Positions 16,836 through 27,205 of a stretch of DNA of 64,000 bases are shown here, piece by piece (position 1 is the first letter of the stretch; every line of letters begins with the position of its first letter). The notes beneath the pieces were generated by a model. The model made no database searches. It was not told the DNA's origin and was given only the letters and a program-made list of their open reading frames with translations. Location: NCBI RefSeq assembly GCF_025628965.1, contig NZ_JAOTEN010000001.1:558001-622000 (forward strand), in the 5' to 3' direction. The position numbers and the translations under genes were made by a program. Source of the stretch: Chryseobacterium gilvum (GTDB lineage: Bacteria; Bacteroidota; Bacteroidia; Flavobacteriales; Weeksellaceae).

Positions 16836-16863
16836 CAAATGTATATAAAAATTTAATATCAAA
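16836..16863 (-). promoter_or_regulatory. trp operon promoter
   Basis: On the minus strand TTTG (16863-16860) and TACATTTG (16843-16836) are 20 bases apart start to start, a full match to the Bacteroidota -33/-7 consensus. Transcription would begin at about the leader ATG. No Trp-repressor-like palindrome is evident, so attenuation is probably the main control. Confidence 0.75.
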
Positions 16864-16954
16864 CTGAAAAAGCCATAAAATATTTTTTATTTTCTCGAAA
16901 ACCATTCATACATGTTGATTTGAAATATCACGTAAAAAAGCCGACAATTCTCTG

Positions 16955-16982
16955 TTTGTGAAAGTTTATTTTTATATTTTTG
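16955..16982 (+). promoter_or_regulatory. Promoter for the lipoprotein - cytochrome c - rlmF unit
   Basis: TTTG at 16955-16958 and TATTTTTG at 16975-16982 are 20 bases apart start to start, a complete consensus. It drives the three plus-strand genes beginning at 17045 and leaves a 5' leader of roughly 55 bases. Confidence 0.75.
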
Positions 16983-17044
16983 CTGCAAATTAAAAAGGAA
17001 ATCGCTTCTGCAGATTTCAAATAGTCTTAAAAAAATATTTAGAT

Positions 17045-17260
17045 ATGAAAAAAGTATTGGCTTTAGCATTGATCGGAAGTCTAGCTGTAATAAGCTGTTC
17101 AAAAAAAGCAGATCACTCTTTACAGGACAGCAATGTAATGATGGAAGAACCAGATGCACCTGCAGTAACTGATTCTGCAACAAAAAGTGACAGTATTCCG
17201 GCGGCTGCAATTCCTAATCCTTCACCTTCTACAGATTCTACCGCAACGGTGAAAAAATAA
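17045..17260 (+). CDS. Small hypothetical lipoprotein
   Basis: A 71-residue protein with a lipoprotein signal and lipobox cysteine at residue 18 ('LAVISC'). The mature part is a short, unstructured Ser/Thr/Asp/Pro/Ala-rich tail. It has no domain I recognise. Its stop codon overlaps the start of the cytochrome c gene by one base, so it may be a membrane-anchored accessory of that cytochrome, which is inference from adjacency only. Confidence 0.75.
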   Translation: MKKVLALALIGSLAVISCSKKADHSLQDSNVMMEEPDAPAVTDSATKSDSIPAAAIPNPSPSTDSTATVKK

Positions 17261-17628
17261 TGAAAAGGCTGTTTTTAGCAGGAATGATAAGCGTATTTGT
17301 CATTTCCTGCTCAAAAAAGGATAATGCTGAGATTCATCCCGGAGTTTCTGATGATGTATCGACACCTGTTGCTAAAAACGTTTCAGGGAAGAGCCTTATT
17401 GAATCATCTGATTGTATGTCTTGTCACACTATTGATGAAAGACTAATTGGCCCTTCTTATAAAGAAATAGCAGAAAAATATTCTGAAAAAGATATAGAAA
17501 GGCTGTCTTCGAAAATCATAGAAGGCGGAAGCGGCAACTGGGGAAATGTCCCGATGCAGGCTCATCCGCAGATCTCAAAAGAAGAAGCAAAAAAAATAGT
17601 TGGATATATCCTGACTATGAAAAAATAA
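17260..17628 (+). CDS. Lipid-anchored class I cytochrome c
   Basis: A 122-residue lipoprotein (lipobox Cys17 in 'VFVISC') with a single haem c site, CMSCH at 52-56, and a probable axial Met99 in 'NVPMQAHP'. It resembles cytochrome c551/552 electron carriers such as those feeding terminal oxidases or peroxidases. 'IGPSYKEIAEKY' and 'AKKIVGYIL' are typical of the fold. It is co-transcribed with the small lipoprotein and rlmF. The partner oxidase is not in the operon; the nearby cydAB is a quinol oxidase and does not need it. Confidence 0.9.
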   Translation: MKRLFLAGMISVFVISCSKKDNAEIHPGVSDDVSTPVAKNVSGKSLIESSDCMSCHTIDERLIGPSYKEIAEKYSEKDIERLSSKIIEGGSGNWGNVPMQAHPQISKEEAKKIVGYILTMKK

Positions 17629-17630
17629 GA

Positions 17631-18554
17631 ATGACTGCTGAAAAGTCAAATCTACATCCAAAAAATCTTCATCGAAATCCATATGATTTCGAACAGCTGA
17701 TCGCGTGTGTGCCAGATTTGAAACATTACGTTTTTACAAATGCTTACGGAAATTTAACGATCAATTTCAGTATTCCGAAAGCGGTAAAATTGCTTAATAA
17801 AGCTTTGCTGCATCATTTTTATCACATTAAAAACTGGGATATTCCTGAATATAATCTTTGTCCGCCCATTCCCGGAAGAGCAGATTATATACATTATATT
17901 GCAGACCTTCTTGCTGGAAATCAAGGTGAAATCCCCGAAGGAAGTATGATTAGCGGCTTAGATATTGGAGTAGGATCCAATCTGGTATATCCCCTAATTG
18001 CCCATCAATCGTATGGATGGAAAATGAAAGGAACGGATATTAACCAGGATTCGCTACGAAATGCAGAAGAAATTCTGGAGCATAATCCAGATCTGAAATC
18101 TTCGGTGAAGCTGATGGTACAGCCAAATCCCGATTGTATCTTTAAAAATGTTATTTTGCCCGAAGACCGTTTTACATTTTCTATGTGCAACCCGCCTTTT
18201 CATGATTCTGAAGAATCTGCTCTAAAAGGAAATCTTAGGAAAACAAATAATCTCCATAAAAATAAAGCTTCAAAAACTAATCTTAATTTTGGCGGACAGC
18301 AATCTGAATTATGGTGTGAAGGCGGCGAACTGGCTTTTATTTCAAAAATGATCCATGAAAGTCTGCAGTTTTCATCGCAGGTTCTCTGGTTTACCTGTTT
18401 AGTTTCCAAAAAAGACCATCTTACAAAATTAACATCATTATTAAAGAAAGTAAAAGCAGATTTTAAAACGATTGAGATGGCTCAAGGCCAGAAAACGAGC
18501 AGAATTGTAGCTTGGACTTTTATTTCGGAAAATGACCGTAAAAATTGGTTCTGA
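17631..18554 (+). CDS. rlmF: 23S rRNA (adenine-1618-N6)-methyltransferase RlmF
   Basis: A 307-residue enzyme that methylates A1618 of 23S rRNA using SAM. The N-terminal 'LHPKNLHRNPYDFEQL' is the RlmF signature. The SAM-binding 'GLDIGVGSNLVYPLI' lies near residue 110 and the catalytic NPPF motif in 'SMCNPPFHDS' near 185. It starts two bases after the cytochrome c stop. No functional link to the two lipoproteins is known, so co-transcription may be fortuitous. Confidence 0.95.
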   Translation: MTAEKSNLHPKNLHRNPYDFEQLIACVPDLKHYVFTNAYGNLTINFSIPKAVKLLNKALLHHFYHIKNWDIPEYNLCPPIPGRADYIHYIADLLAGNQGEIPEGSMISGLDIGVGSNLVYPLIAHQSYGWKMKGTDINQDSLRNAEEILEHNPDLKSSVKLMVQPNPDCIFKNVILPEDRFTFSMCNPPFHDSEESALKGNLRKTNNLHKNKASKTNLNFGGQQSELWCEGGELAFISKMIHESLQFSSQVLWFTCLVSKKDHLTKLTSLLKKVKADFKTIEMAQGQKTSRIVAWTFISENDRKNWF

Positions 18555-18564
18555 TTTTTTATTT

Positions 18565-18648
18565 GGGCAGCTTTATCCGTCCTCCGTTCCCGCTTTTTTG
18601 CTCCACTCTGTTTTGCAAAAAGAGCTCCACTCAGGCCGGGCTGCGAGA
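18565..18648. repeat. Dispersed intergenic palindromic element, copy 1
   Basis: The element is bounded by GCAGC (18567-18571) and its inverse GCTGC (18640-18644). It contains CCGTTCCCGCTTTTTTGC, a TTTTGCAAAA palindrome, and a direct repeat of GCTCCACTC (18600-18608 and 18624-18632). It resembles the element at 30991-31066 in layout (Pu-AGCT, CCCGC, T-run/A-run centre, CCACT, CGGG-CT). It occupies much of the 330-base gap before lysS; apart from a promoter I see nothing else there. Confidence 0.6.
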
Positions 18649-18853
18649 GATTCTGTGTCAAATTCTCATCTTTGAAGGTGATAAAATCTGAAAGAATTTT
18701 TTGACGAGGTTGTTTTTATTTTTATCACAATGTATTGCGTACATTTTAATCAACTTTAATAAGATAAAAAACTTTTTATGACTTTTGATTGTGTAGAATC
18801 TTAAGTTTTACAGTTTAAATAAATCCCAGTTTCATAAACCTATAAAAAATCAC

Positions 18854-18861
18854 TATTTTTG
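18854..18861 (+). promoter_or_regulatory. Probable lysS promoter -7 element
   Basis: TATTTTTG matches TAnnTTTG and lies 23 bases before the lysS ATG. The upstream -33 position is not a clear TTTG. Confidence 0.5.
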
Positions 18862-18884
18862 CAGTTCGAAAAAATTGAATTACA

Positions 18885-20585
18885 ATGCAATTATCAGAAC
18901 AGGAAATTATTAGAAGAGAAAAGCTGAATAAGCTTGTTGAAATGGGGATCAATGCATTCCCGGCAGAAGAATATACCATTACAGATACTACGGAATCTAT
19001 AAAACAGGATTTTTCTGAAAGTAAACAGGTGAAGATTGCGGGCAGATTGATGTCGCGCAGAATTCAGGGGAAGGCTTCTTTTGCTGAATTGCAGGATTCT
19101 ACAGGAAAAATTCAGGTCTATTTCAATAGAGACGAAATCTGTACCGGAGAAGATAAAACTTTATACAACGATGTGTATAAGCATCTTTTAGATATCGGTG
19201 ATATTATCGGGGTCGAAGGAATGTTGTTTACCACACAAGTGGGTGAAAAAACAGTTTTGGTGAAAAACTTTACGCTGCTTACCAAAGCATTACGTCCGCT
19301 TCCGCAGGCGAAAACCGATGAAAACGGAGTCGTACATGATGCATTCAACGATCCTGAAATGAGATACAGACAGCGTTACGTAGATTTAACGGTTAATCCG
19401 CAGGTGAAAGATATTTTTGTAAAAAGAACAAAGCTGTTCACTGCAATGAGAACGTTTTTCAATGATGCAGGATATTTTGAAGTGGAAACACCTATCTTAC
19501 AATCAATTCCGGGAGGAGCTGCTGCAAGACCGTTTATCACCCATCACAATGCTTTAGATATTCCTTTATATTTAAGAATTGCCAACGAATTGTATCTGAA
19601 AAGATTAATCGTGGGTGGTTTTGACGGAGTGTATGAATTCTCAAAAAACTTCAGAAATGAAGGAATGGACAGAACCCACAATCCTGAATTTACCGCTATG
19701 GAAATCTATGTAGCCTACAAAGATTACAACTGGATGATGGATTTTACAGAGAAATTGCTGGAATTCTGTGCCACTTCTGTCAACGGGTCTTCAGAATCTA
19801 CTTTTGGAGAGTATACCATTAATTGGAAAGCACCGTATCCGAGAATTTCTATGACGGAAGCGATTCAGAAATATACCGGTTTCGATATTACGGGAAAATC
19901 AGAGCAGGAATTGTTCGATTTTGCTAAATCTATCGGAATTGATGTCAATGAAACGATGGGAAAAGGGAAATTGATTGATGAGATTTTTGGTGAGAAATGT
20001 GAAGGTAATTTTATTCAGCCAACCTTCATTACCGATTATCCTATTGAGATGTCTCCTTTGACCAAAAAGCACAGAAGCAAAGAAGGGTTGACCGAACGTT
20101 TTGAATTGATGGTTTGCGGTAAAGAAATTGCTAATGCGTATTCAGAATTAAATGATCCGATTGATCAGAGAGAACGTTTCGAAGATCAGCTGAAATTGGC
20201 AGAAAAAGGTGATGATGAAGCGACAGGATTTATTGACGAAGATTTCCTGAGAGCTTTGGAATACGGAATGCCGCCAACTTCAGGTTTAGGAATCGGGATG
20301 GACCGGTTAATTATGTTTTTAACCAATAATCCGTCCATTCAGGAAGTATTGTTCTTCCCGCAAATGAGACCTGAAAAGACGGTGCCTCAAATTGAACTGG
20401 GAGAAGACGAAAAAGTAATTTTAGAGATTTTAAATTCTCAGGAAGAAGCATTTTCCTTGGCAGAAGTGAAAGAAAGAAGTCAATTATCAGGAAAGAAATG
20501 GGATAAGGCTTCCAAAGTTTTGACCAAACATAATTTGGTAAAAGTGGAGAAGATTGATGAGAATGTTTTGATGAAACTGGCCTAA
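18885..20585 (+). CDS. lysS: Lysyl-tRNA synthetase (class II)
   Basis: A 566-residue class II synthetase. The N-terminal OB anticodon-binding domain ('VKIAGRLMSRRIQGKASFAEL') occupies about residues 45-150. The catalytic core has motif 2 around 'FSKNFRNEGMDRTHNPEFT' and motif 3 'GLGIGMDRLIMFLTN'. It is longer than E. coli LysS (505), because of a C-terminal extension of about 70 residues after motif 3 that includes 'EEAFSLAEVKERSQLSGKKW', a helix-turn-helix-like tail commonly seen in Bacteroidota LysS. Essential for translation. Confidence 0.97.
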   Translation: MQLSEQEIIRREKLNKLVEMGINAFPAEEYTITDTTESIKQDFSESKQVKIAGRLMSRRIQGKASFAELQDSTGKIQVYFNRDEICTGEDKTLYNDVYKHLLDIGDIIGVEGMLFTTQVGEKTVLVKNFTLLTKALRPLPQAKTDENGVVHDAFNDPEMRYRQRYVDLTVNPQVKDIFVKRTKLFTAMRTFFNDAGYFEVETPILQSIPGGAAARPFITHHNALDIPLYLRIANELYLKRLIVGGFDGVYEFSKNFRNEGMDRTHNPEFTAMEIYVAYKDYNWMMDFTEKLLEFCATSVNGSSESTFGEYTINWKAPYPRISMTEAIQKYTGFDITGKSEQELFDFAKSIGIDVNETMGKGKLIDEIFGEKCEGNFIQPTFITDYPIEMSPLTKKHRSKEGLTERFELMVCGKEIANAYSELNDPIDQRERFEDQLKLAEKGDDEATGFIDEDFLRALEYGMPPTSGLGIGMDRLIMFLTNNPSIQEVLFFPQMRPEKTVPQIELGEDEKVILEILNSQEEAFSLAEVKERSQLSGKKWDKASKVLTKHNLVKVEKIDENVLMKLA

Positions 20586-20603
20586 TAAAAATTAAAATAA
20601 ATA

Positions 20604-20640
20604 AAAATCCTCTGCAGTTTTGTAGAGGATTTTATTTTTC
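20604..20640. terminator. Bidirectional terminator between lysS and cydB
   Basis: A perfect 10-bp stem AAAATCCTCT / AGAGGATTTT with T-rich flanks on both strands serves the convergent lysS and cydAB transcripts. Confidence 0.8.
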
Positions 20641-20647
20641 TGACAGA

Positions 20648-21655
20648 TTACTTTCTTTGACGACTAAATGAGAACATCAGATAAAACAAAAAAGGTAAAA
20701 TAAACACCGAACCTAAAATTAATGCCCAACCCAAAGCATCAATGGTTTTAGGAGCGGCAACATGTTCTAATAATGAGAGGTGTTGTTCGTTGGCAAATAA
20801 AATAATATTCGGATTATGCTGATATGTTGCCGCCACCAGAATCATAATTACCTGAAATCCCGCTAAAGCTCTCACAAAAAGCAGTTTTCGGCTACTGATC
20901 GCTTTTAAAATCAACCCTAAACATAAAGTTGCAAGCAACGTTGCTGATATTCCCAATGGTTTTGAAAATACCCATCTTAATAAAGGAATACCCGAAAAAT
21001 GAGCCGTTACAAAAACCATAATTCCTGTGATCACCACAAAAATCATCGTTTGCTTGGATTTTTTGATCATCATACTTAAATCCAGCTTATCTCTTGTCTC
21101 CCTCAACGAAAAAATAGAAGCAAGATACGCACAGATAGATACGGTGAAAAATCCTACTGCCACCCCAAACTCATTGAGCCAACTGAATATGTAAAGATCT
21201 ATAAAGGTTGTCGCATCCGGATTGATTGATTGGGAAATTGTGGCGGCTGCAATTAGCCCCAAAAAGAACGGTGTTAAAAGACTTGCGTAATAAAAGATCT
21301 GAGTATAAATAATTTGCCAGTTATCATCTTTCACGGCATCGTAATGTCTGAAAGTAAAAGCGGTGCCTCTTGCAATGATTCCCAACAGCATTAAAACCAA
21401 CGGAATGTGAAGATACGTTGACATCGTAGTGTAAATAACAGGAAAACCTACAAAAAGGATCACAATTGCAATAATCAGCCACATATGATTGGCCTCCCAA
21501 ATCGGGGCAATAGAATCATACAAAATTTTCTCGGTGAATTTTCTTTGTTTCTTTTTGGTCATTAATTCTACAATTCCCGCTCCAAAATCAGCACCTCCCA
21601 AGATCAGATATAGACAGATGGAAAGCCATAGAAAACCTATTACAACATAGATCAT
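20648..21655 (-). CDS. cydB: Cytochrome bd oxidase subunit II
   Basis: A 335-residue integral membrane protein with about eight or nine transmembrane segments. 'GGADFGAGIVEL' near residue 20 and 'PIWEANHMWLI' near 53 are CydB signatures. It partners with CydA in the quinol:O2 oxidoreductase, which works at low oxygen. Its start overlaps the cydA stop by four bases. No cydC/cydD or cydX is seen next to it. Confidence 0.95.
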   Translation of the reverse strand: MIYVVIGFLWLSICLYLILGGADFGAGIVELMTKKKQRKFTEKILYDSIAPIWEANHMWLIIAIVILFVGFPVIYTTMSTYLHIPLVLMLLGIIARGTAFTFRHYDAVKDDNWQIIYTQIFYYASLLTPFFLGLIAAATISQSINPDATTFIDLYIFSWLNEFGVAVGFFTVSICAYLASIFSLRETRDKLDLSMMIKKSKQTMIFVVITGIMVFVTAHFSGIPLLRWVFSKPLGISATLLATLCLGLILKAISSRKLLFVRALAGFQVIMILVAATYQHNPNIILFANEQHLSLLEHVAAPKTIDALGWALILGSVFILPFLFYLMFSFSRQRK

Positions 21656-22995
21656 AATTTTTTATTTTTAGCGTTAAACTGTGCATCCGTAGGATCATAA
21701 AGTTTTGGGACCATCTGAATCTGGCGTCTCAGAAGGAAAGCGATAATCAATGATAATGAAATAAAAATCCCCGTAAAAAAGTAAAACGAATACTGAATTC
21801 CCGGCATTGGTGTCACAGCATCGGCAGTTCTCATAATTCCGTAGATAATCCAGGGTTGCCTCCCGACTTCTGTTACAGTCCATCCCGCTTCCAGCGAAAT
21901 ATATCCAAAAGGTGTTGCAATGAGAAAAGTTTTTAACAGCCAGTTTTTTGTAAGCCACTCCTTTTTAAAAAATAAAGCATACAGATACATCGCACCGATG
22001 GAAATCATCACCACTCCAAAAAAGATCATGATCTGAAACGCATAATGTACGACAGCAACGGGTGGCCATTCATCTTTCGGAAAATCATTAAGTCCTTTTA
22101 CTTCTGTATTAAAATCATTACTGACTAAAAAACTCAGAACTTTCGGAATTTTGACAGCGTATTTAATTTCTCCTTTTTCTTCATCCGGAATACCGCCTAT
22201 AACGAATGCAGCTCCTTTTTCGGTTTCAAAGTGGGCTTCCATCGCAGCTAGTTTGATCGGCTGCCTTTTTGCTACAGATTTTGCCGCTACATCTCCGCTC
22301 AAAGGTGCCCCAAAAGCTCCTACCAAAGCAAAAGCAGCGGCAATTCTAAAAGCTTTGGTGTGAAATTCCACATTTTTTTTCTTCATGATTAAAAAAGCAT
22401 GCACCCCTGCAACCGCAAAACCTGTTGCACAGAAAGCGGCAACAGTCATGTGTAAAGCCTGCGGAAACCATGCTTCATTAAACATTGCTTTAATGGGATC
22501 AATATTAACATACTGACCATTGATATACTCAAATCCTGCGGGAGAATTCATCCATGCATTGGCGGCAACTACTAATATTCCGGAAGCCAATCCGCTCAAA
22601 CCTACTAAAAACCCGCAAAACCAGTGGAACCATTTATTAAACTTGTCCCACCCGTAAAGGAAAAAACCAATGGCAATCGCTTCGATAAAAAATGCCGTTC
22701 CTTCCAGCGAAAAAGGCATTCCGAAAATAGGACCTGCGTGTTTCATAAATGAGGGCCAGAGAAGCCCTAATTCAAAAGAAAGCATCGTCCCGGAAACGGC
22801 ACCGGTTGCGAATAAAATAGCCACTCCCTTGCTCCAGGCTTTGGTAAGGCCTTTATACATTTCATTGCCGGTTTTCAGATATCTCCAGTGTGCGAATGCC
22901 ATCAGAAAAGGCATGACCATTCCTATGCACGCAAATATGATGTGAAAGCCTAATGAAAGTGCCATCTGTGCTCTGGCTGCCATGAAATCATCCAT
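21652..22995 (-). CDS. cydA: Cytochrome bd oxidase subunit I
   Basis: A 447-residue membrane protein holding haems b558, b595 and d. Visible ligands and motifs are His18 in 'LGFHI', 'FELGLLWPSFM', 'PQALHMTVAAF', and 'GWTVTEVGRQPWIIYG'. The quinol-binding Q-loop region between the middle helices is short, as in Firmicutes- and CIO-type enzymes. Quinol oxidation conserves energy without proton pumping. It is first gene of cydAB, and its upstream gap is shared with divergent gyrB. Confidence 0.96.
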   Translation of the reverse strand: MDDFMAARAQMALSLGFHIIFACIGMVMPFLMAFAHWRYLKTGNEMYKGLTKAWSKGVAILFATGAVSGTMLSFELGLLWPSFMKHAGPIFGMPFSLEGTAFFIEAIAIGFFLYGWDKFNKWFHWFCGFLVGLSGLASGILVVAANAWMNSPAGFEYINGQYVNIDPIKAMFNEAWFPQALHMTVAAFCATGFAVAGVHAFLIMKKKNVEFHTKAFRIAAAFALVGAFGAPLSGDVAAKSVAKRQPIKLAAMEAHFETEKGAAFVIGGIPDEEKGEIKYAVKIPKVLSFLVSNDFNTEVKGLNDFPKDEWPPVAVVHYAFQIMIFFGVVMISIGAMYLYALFFKKEWLTKNWLLKTFLIATPFGYISLEAGWTVTEVGRQPWIIYGIMRTADAVTPMPGIQYSFYFFTGIFISLSLIIAFLLRRQIQMVPKLYDPTDAQFNAKNKKL

Positions 22996-23192
22996 ATCGA
23001 TTAATTTTCACAATAAAGTTACGGATTAATTGCTGAGCCTTTATATGATTTTAAACAGCTAAAAGATTCAATATTCTATCCTGGCTTTAAGGTAATTTTT
23101 GTTTTAATTTATCGTACAGAATCAATTTTTTGAACGCTTTTTAGCTTTGATAATTCGAAAAAAATCACGATATTTGTAGGTCTTTGCACTAG

Positions 23193-25148
<1,956 letters not shown>

Positions 25149-25170
25149 TTAAGAATTGATTACAATATAA

Positions 25171-25197
25171 AAAGACTTCAGAAATGAAGTCTTTTTT
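25171..25197 (+). terminator. gyrB terminator
   Basis: A 10-bp perfect stem (AAAGACTTCA / TGAAGTCTTT) with GAAA loop, followed by a T run. Confidence 0.88.
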
Positions 25198-25310
25198 GTT
25201 TTATTTCTTAGTAATTTATATAACTTTTTAATTGTATTAACTTAATGTAATATTTAAAATTAATTTTAACAGTTATTAAGAATTGCTTACTTTTGCTCAA
25301 TTTTAATAAT

Positions 25311-27203
25311 ATGATGAAAATAATTTATCTGGGAGCGCTTTCGGTAACCTCTTTTTACTTTGCGCAAAATTATCCCGCTTCTACAATTCCAGCAGACTTA
25401 AAGAAAAATGCAAATGCTGTTATCAGAAAAGATCTTACAACCATTCAGATTAATAAAATTGATGACATTCAATATCAATATTATACTGCGACCACAGTTT
25501 TAAATAAAGACGGAGATTCACAGGCTATGGTCTATATTCCTTATGAAAAAGGAAATAGTATTTCTGATGTAAAAGTGAATATTTTAGATGAATCCGGGAA
25601 AAAAATTAAATCTTATTCCAAATCAGATTTTGGTGATTTTGCCAATAATGCACAAGGTACATTTTATTCAGAGAACAGAGTAATGGCTCTATCTTTTACT
25701 CCTACACAATATCCTTATACTGTTGAATTTACGTATCAAATAAGCGAGGAAAATACCGTTTTTTTACCTGATTTCATCCCTTTCAAATCTACTAATATTT
25801 CTTTGGAAGAGGCTCAGATGAAAATCATCAATAAATCCGGCATTGATCTTAAGACAAAAATCTATCCGTCAAAATACGGTTATACCTCTGTAATCGAAAA
25901 TGATAACGGATCAGAAAAAACATACACCTATAAAAATGTATCTGCCATTGAAGATGCTTTTTTATTACCACAACCTGTTAAAATTTTACCCAAAGTAAGC
26001 TTTGCGCTCGCTAAATTTAATCTTGAAGGAAAACAGGGAAGTATCAACAATTGGGAAGAATTCGGATCTTGGTATTACAATACTATTCTTCAACCGGTTT
26101 CATTATCAACCCCTGCGATTAAAGCCGAAGTTGCTGCCCTTAATTTACAGGGAACGACTGAGGAAAAAGTTAAAAAACTTTATCAGTATATGCAGGCAAA
26201 AACAAGATATATTTTTGTTGCATTGGGAATAGGAGGTTGGCAACCGATGCTTCCGGAAGAAGTGGATAAAAAGGGGTATGGAGATTGTAAAGGCCTTACA
26301 AATTATATGAAAACGCTGTTGGATGAAGCCGGTATCCTTTCCTATTATTCTGTAATTAATTCCAGTTCGTCACCGGTTTCCTTTGATCCTGCTTTTCCTA
26401 AAATGGGAGGCAATCATGTGATTTTGATGGTTCCGTTGGAAAAAGGAAATATCTGGTTAGAGAATACATCACAGCAAATAGCTTTTAATCATTTAGGATA
26501 TAGTACCACCGACAGAAATGTACTTTCCATACGTAAAAATGGGATTGAAATTATTGATACACCTTCTTATCCTGCTGAGCAGAATAAAGAAAAACAGCTT
26601 CTTACGATTACGCTTAACGAAGATAACAGCATTTTAGGTGAAGGTAATTTTTCTTTTACGGGAACTCAATATGATAATAATATAGCGTTAGCGAATCTTT
26701 CACCGAAAGACAAAAATGAAGCGGTAAAAAATATGTTGGATGTCTTGCACTTTGAAAAAATAGAGATGAAAAATTTCATCAATGATAAGGATAAAGCAAT
26801 TGCCAAATATGATCTTGACTTTAAAGCCAACAACTATTCTAAAAACGCAGGAAACAGTATTATTTTCAGGGCGGTTCCTATTTTTTCTGATAACATTTAT
26901 AAAACTGACGAAAAAAGAGAACTTCCTTTCGAATTAAGACAGTCGTATGAAGATGAATATGAGATCAGTTTTATGATTCCAAAAAATTATAAGATAGATG
27001 AGGTTCCGGAAAATATTTCGCTTAACTCAGAATTCGGAACATATACACTGAACTTTATAAAAAATGGCGAACAATTAAAAGTCAACAGAATCATTAGAAT
27101 TAATAAAGGTCTCTATCCGAAAGAAAAATATAACGATTATGTGAATTTCAGAAAAAAAACGATCAATATTGATAACTCAAAAATTTTAATAACTAAAATC
27201 TAA
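25311..27203 (+). CDS. Exported DUF3857 / transglutaminase-like protein
   Basis: About 630 residues from the ATG at 25311 (an upstream TTG is in frame but adds a poor N-terminus). It has a signal peptide to about 'FYFAQ'. An N-terminal DUF3857 beta domain is followed by a transglutaminase-like core with 'KGYGDCKGLTNYMKTLLDEAG', placing the nucleophile at about Cys326, and a histidine in 'GGNHVILMV'. A C-terminal DUF2569/3858-like beta domain follows. Substrate unknown. A TACTTTTG element (25288-25295) sits 15 bases upstream. The following gene is a paralogue two bases away. Confidence 0.85.
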   Translation: MMKIIYLGALSVTSFYFAQNYPASTIPADLKKNANAVIRKDLTTIQINKIDDIQYQYYTATTVLNKDGDSQAMVYIPYEKGNSISDVKVNILDESGKKIKSYSKSDFGDFANNAQGTFYSENRVMALSFTPTQYPYTVEFTYQISEENTVFLPDFIPFKSTNISLEEAQMKIINKSGIDLKTKIYPSKYGYTSVIENDNGSEKTYTYKNVSAIEDAFLLPQPVKILPKVSFALAKFNLEGKQGSINNWEEFGSWYYNTILQPVSLSTPAIKAEVAALNLQGTTEEKVKKLYQYMQAKTRYIFVALGIGGWQPMLPEEVDKKGYGDCKGLTNYMKTLLDEAGILSYYSVINSSSSPVSFDPAFPKMGGNHVILMVPLEKGNIWLENTSQQIAFNHLGYSTTDRNVLSIRKNGIEIIDTPSYPAEQNKEKQLLTITLNEDNSILGEGNFSFTGTQYDNNIALANLSPKDKNEAVKNMLDVLHFEKIEMKNFINDKDKAIAKYDLDFKANNYSKNAGNSIIFRAVPIFSDNIYKTDEKRELPFELRQSYEDEYEISFMIPKNYKIDEVPENISLNSEFGTYTLNFIKNGEQLKVNRIIRINKGLYPKEKYNDYVNFRKKTINIDNSKILITKI

Positions 27204-27205
27204 GC

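Noticed and set aside
16887..17210. 107-residue minus-strand frame near the trp leader
   Set aside because: It covers the plus-strand promoter and the small lipoprotein gene in reverse; no homology and composition typical of antisense AT-rich DNA.
18555..18884. tRNA or small RNA gene before lysS
   Set aside because: No cloverleaf or T-loop sequence is visible; the GC-rich part is explained by the dispersed palindromic element.
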